From Confluentibacter sediminis (GTDB lineage Bacteria > Bacteroidota > Bacteroidia > Flavobacteriales > Flavobacteriaceae), in contig NZ_QKPO01000003.1 in assembly GCF_003258355.1 (NCBI RefSeq), positions 1 to 64,000 on the forward strand: a stretch of 64,000 nucleotides of DNA, read 5' to 3'. Below the pieces are notes generated by a model that was given only the letters and a program-made list of their open reading frames with translations, was not told the DNA's origin and did not search any database. Every line of letters starts with the position of its first letter. Positions within the stretch are counted from its first letter, which is position 1. A program made the position numbers and the translations under genes. Shown here piece by piece: positions 62,893 through 64,000 of this stretch.

Positions 62893-64000
62893 TACAGACA
62901 TTAAACAAAAAACAATATCTAAAGACATATCTTTAACAGGTGTTGGTTTGCATACAGGGAAAAATGTAACCTTAACATTTAAGCCAGCTGTAGCAAATTT
63001 CGGATTAGCTTTTAAACGTGTTGATTTAGAAGGAACCCCTATAATTGAAGCCGATGCTAGTTATGTAACTAGCACACAACGTGGAACTTGTTTAGAGAAA
63101 AATGGTGTCACCATTCAAACCTCAGAACATGTGCTTGCCGCTTTAGTTGGGTTAGATGTTGATAATGTTATTATTGAATTAAATGCTTCTGAGCCTCCAA
63201 TCATGGATGGATCTTCTAAGTTTTTTGTGGAAGCTATTGAAAATGCTGGGGTTATAGAACTAGATGCTTGCAGGGAAGAATATGTTATCACAGAGATTGT
63301 TTCTTATACAGATGAAGAAACAGGAAGTGAAATTTTAGTAATGCCATCCAAAGAATACCAAATCACCACAATGGTAGATTTTGGCACTAAAGTATTAGGT
63401 ACGCAAAATGCTACTTTAAATCAGATTTCAGATTTTAAAAAAGATATTTCTAATTCTAGAACCTTTAGTTTTTTGCATGAAATAGAAATGTTGTTACAGC
63501 ATGGATTGATAAAAGGAGGTGATTTGAACAACGCTATTGTTTATGTAGATAAACCTTTATCTCCTGAAACTATGGAGAAACTGAAAGTAGCTTTTAAAAA
63601 AGACTCTATTGCTGTAAAACCCAATGGTATATTGGATAATCTTACATTGCATTATCCTAATGAAGCTGCGAGACACAAACTTCTGGATGTCTTGGGGGAT
63701 TTAGCCCTAATAGGTACTAGAATTAGAGGAAAAGTAATAGCCAATAAGCCAGGGCATTTTATTAACACACAGTTTGCTAAAAAGCTTTCAAAAATTATTA
63801 AAAACGAGAAACGCAATAATGTCCCTAATATAGATTTGAATCAACAACCATTAATGGATGTGAATCAAATTATGGCCATGTTGCCACACAGACAACCGTT
63901 TTTGTTAATAGATAAAGTTTTTGAACTTACGGATGATTATGTGATAGCTCAAAAAAATGTCACCATGAACGAATCTTTTTTCGCGGGTCATTTTCCAGGA
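62879..64000 (+). CDS. lpxC/fabZ: LpxC-FabZ fusion: UDP-3-O-acyl-GlcNAc deacetylase / 3-hydroxyacyl-ACP dehydratase, cut by the window edge
   Basis: 374 codons visible from the ATG at 62879 to the window end, in frame throughout. LpxC part (about 1-315): [11 protein letters not shown], zinc/catalytic motifs [19 protein letters not shown] (active-site Phe/Phe-Leu-His-Glu) and [22 protein letters not shown]. The FabZ part begins near 330: [20 protein letters not shown], then FAGHFPG, cut after the first half. This fusion is a Bacteroidota trait and joins the first committed step of lipid A with fatty acid elongation. Confidence 0.95.
   Translation, partial: MGIVNTDIKQKTISKDISLTGVGLHTGKNVTLTFKPAVANFGLAFKRVDLEGTPIIEADASYVTSTQRGTCLEKNGVTIQTSEHVLAALVGLDVDNVIIELNASEPPIMDGSSKFFVEAIENAGVIELDACREEYVITEIVSYTDEETGSEILVMPSKEYQITTMVDFGTKVLGTQNATLNQISDFKKDISNSRTFSFLHEIEMLLQHGLIKGGDLNNAIVYVDKPLSPETMEKLKVAFKKDSIAVKPNGILDNLTLHYPNEAARHKLLDVLGDLALIGTRIRGKVIANKPGHFINTQFAKKLSKIIKNEKRNNVPNIDLNQQPLMDVNQIMAMLPHRQPFLLIDKVFELTDDYVIAQKNVTMNESFFAGHFPG

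Noticed and set aside
1-64000. CRISPR arrays, prophage genes, integrases, rRNA operons, tmRNA
   Set aside because: No spaced direct repeats, phage structural genes, integrase motifs or rRNA sequence were seen on either strand.

Overview
The window is an AT-rich chromosomal segment of a member of the Flavobacteriaceae (Bacteroidota), probably marine. Supporting signs are a FecI/FecR-SusC/SusD locus, the T9SS regulator PorX, an LpxC-FabZ fusion, repeated TAnnTTTG (-7) promoter elements typical of the phylum, DUF4834 and DUF3667 proteins, and a cysteate/sulfonolipid-type gene pair. No rRNA operon, CRISPR array, prophage or intact insertion sequence is visible. At most the last bases of a tRNA touch the left edge.

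Layout. 0.2-11 kb: a cell-surface uptake locus read leftward (fecR, susC with an STN domain, susD, then three periplasmic thioredoxin-fold proteins), with fecI divergent. The 3' end of fecI runs into a decayed SDR oxidoreductase gene, followed by two transposase N-terminal relics, a 1-kb decaying zone (10.9-12.0 kb). 12-17 kb: fumC, a 1-Cys peroxiredoxin interrupted by one extra base, a small membrane protein and a TonB-linked outer-membrane barrel. 17-25 kb: ybaB, ptrB, a cysteate synthase-like plus acyl-CoA:amino-acid acyltransferase pair (likely sulfonolipid synthesis), and, convergent to it, a GNAT-fold protein with an outer-membrane protein. 25-33 kb: YfhO membrane protein, glycosyltransferase, two paralogous secreted repeat proteins flanking an exported sugar-phosphate-isomerase-like protein, and DUF3667. 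33-44 kb: uvrA, an ECF sigma factor with a structured leader and a 48-residue companion, an endonuclease III lacking the Fe-S cysteines, bcp, an unrecognised 492-residue protein, a metallo-beta-lactamase-fold enzyme, and an XRE regulator divergent from an M14 peptidase and an Lrp regulator. 44-51 kb: a surface-polysaccharide region (UDP-sugar dehydrogenase and epimerase, a truncated DegT aminotransferase, CapD/WbpM-type dehydratase, OPX export lipoprotein, PHP-type phosphatase). 51-64 kb: aroB, proline dehydrogenase, alanine dehydrogenase, a TonB-linked barrel, a tiny secreted peptide overlapping a membrane-protein gene, tsaE, porX, an HD phosphohydrolase, lpxD and the start of lpxC-fabZ, which runs off the right edge.

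How the parts fit. Much of the window serves the cell envelope: nutrient capture (FecIR-SusCD-TlpA), lipid A (lpxD, lpxC-fabZ), capsule sugars, probable sulfonolipids, and T9SS control (PorX). Sulfonolipids and T9SS are both tied to gliding in this phylum. The observations I rate highest are the matching operator sites sitting on the -7 boxes of the divergent XRE/M14 pair, the sigma-factor/SDR-relic fusion, the overlapping secreted-peptide/membrane-protein genes, the putative sulfonolipid locus with a nearby GNAT, and the structured leader of the second sigma factor. All assignments come from reading the sequence and remembered family knowledge; no database search was run.
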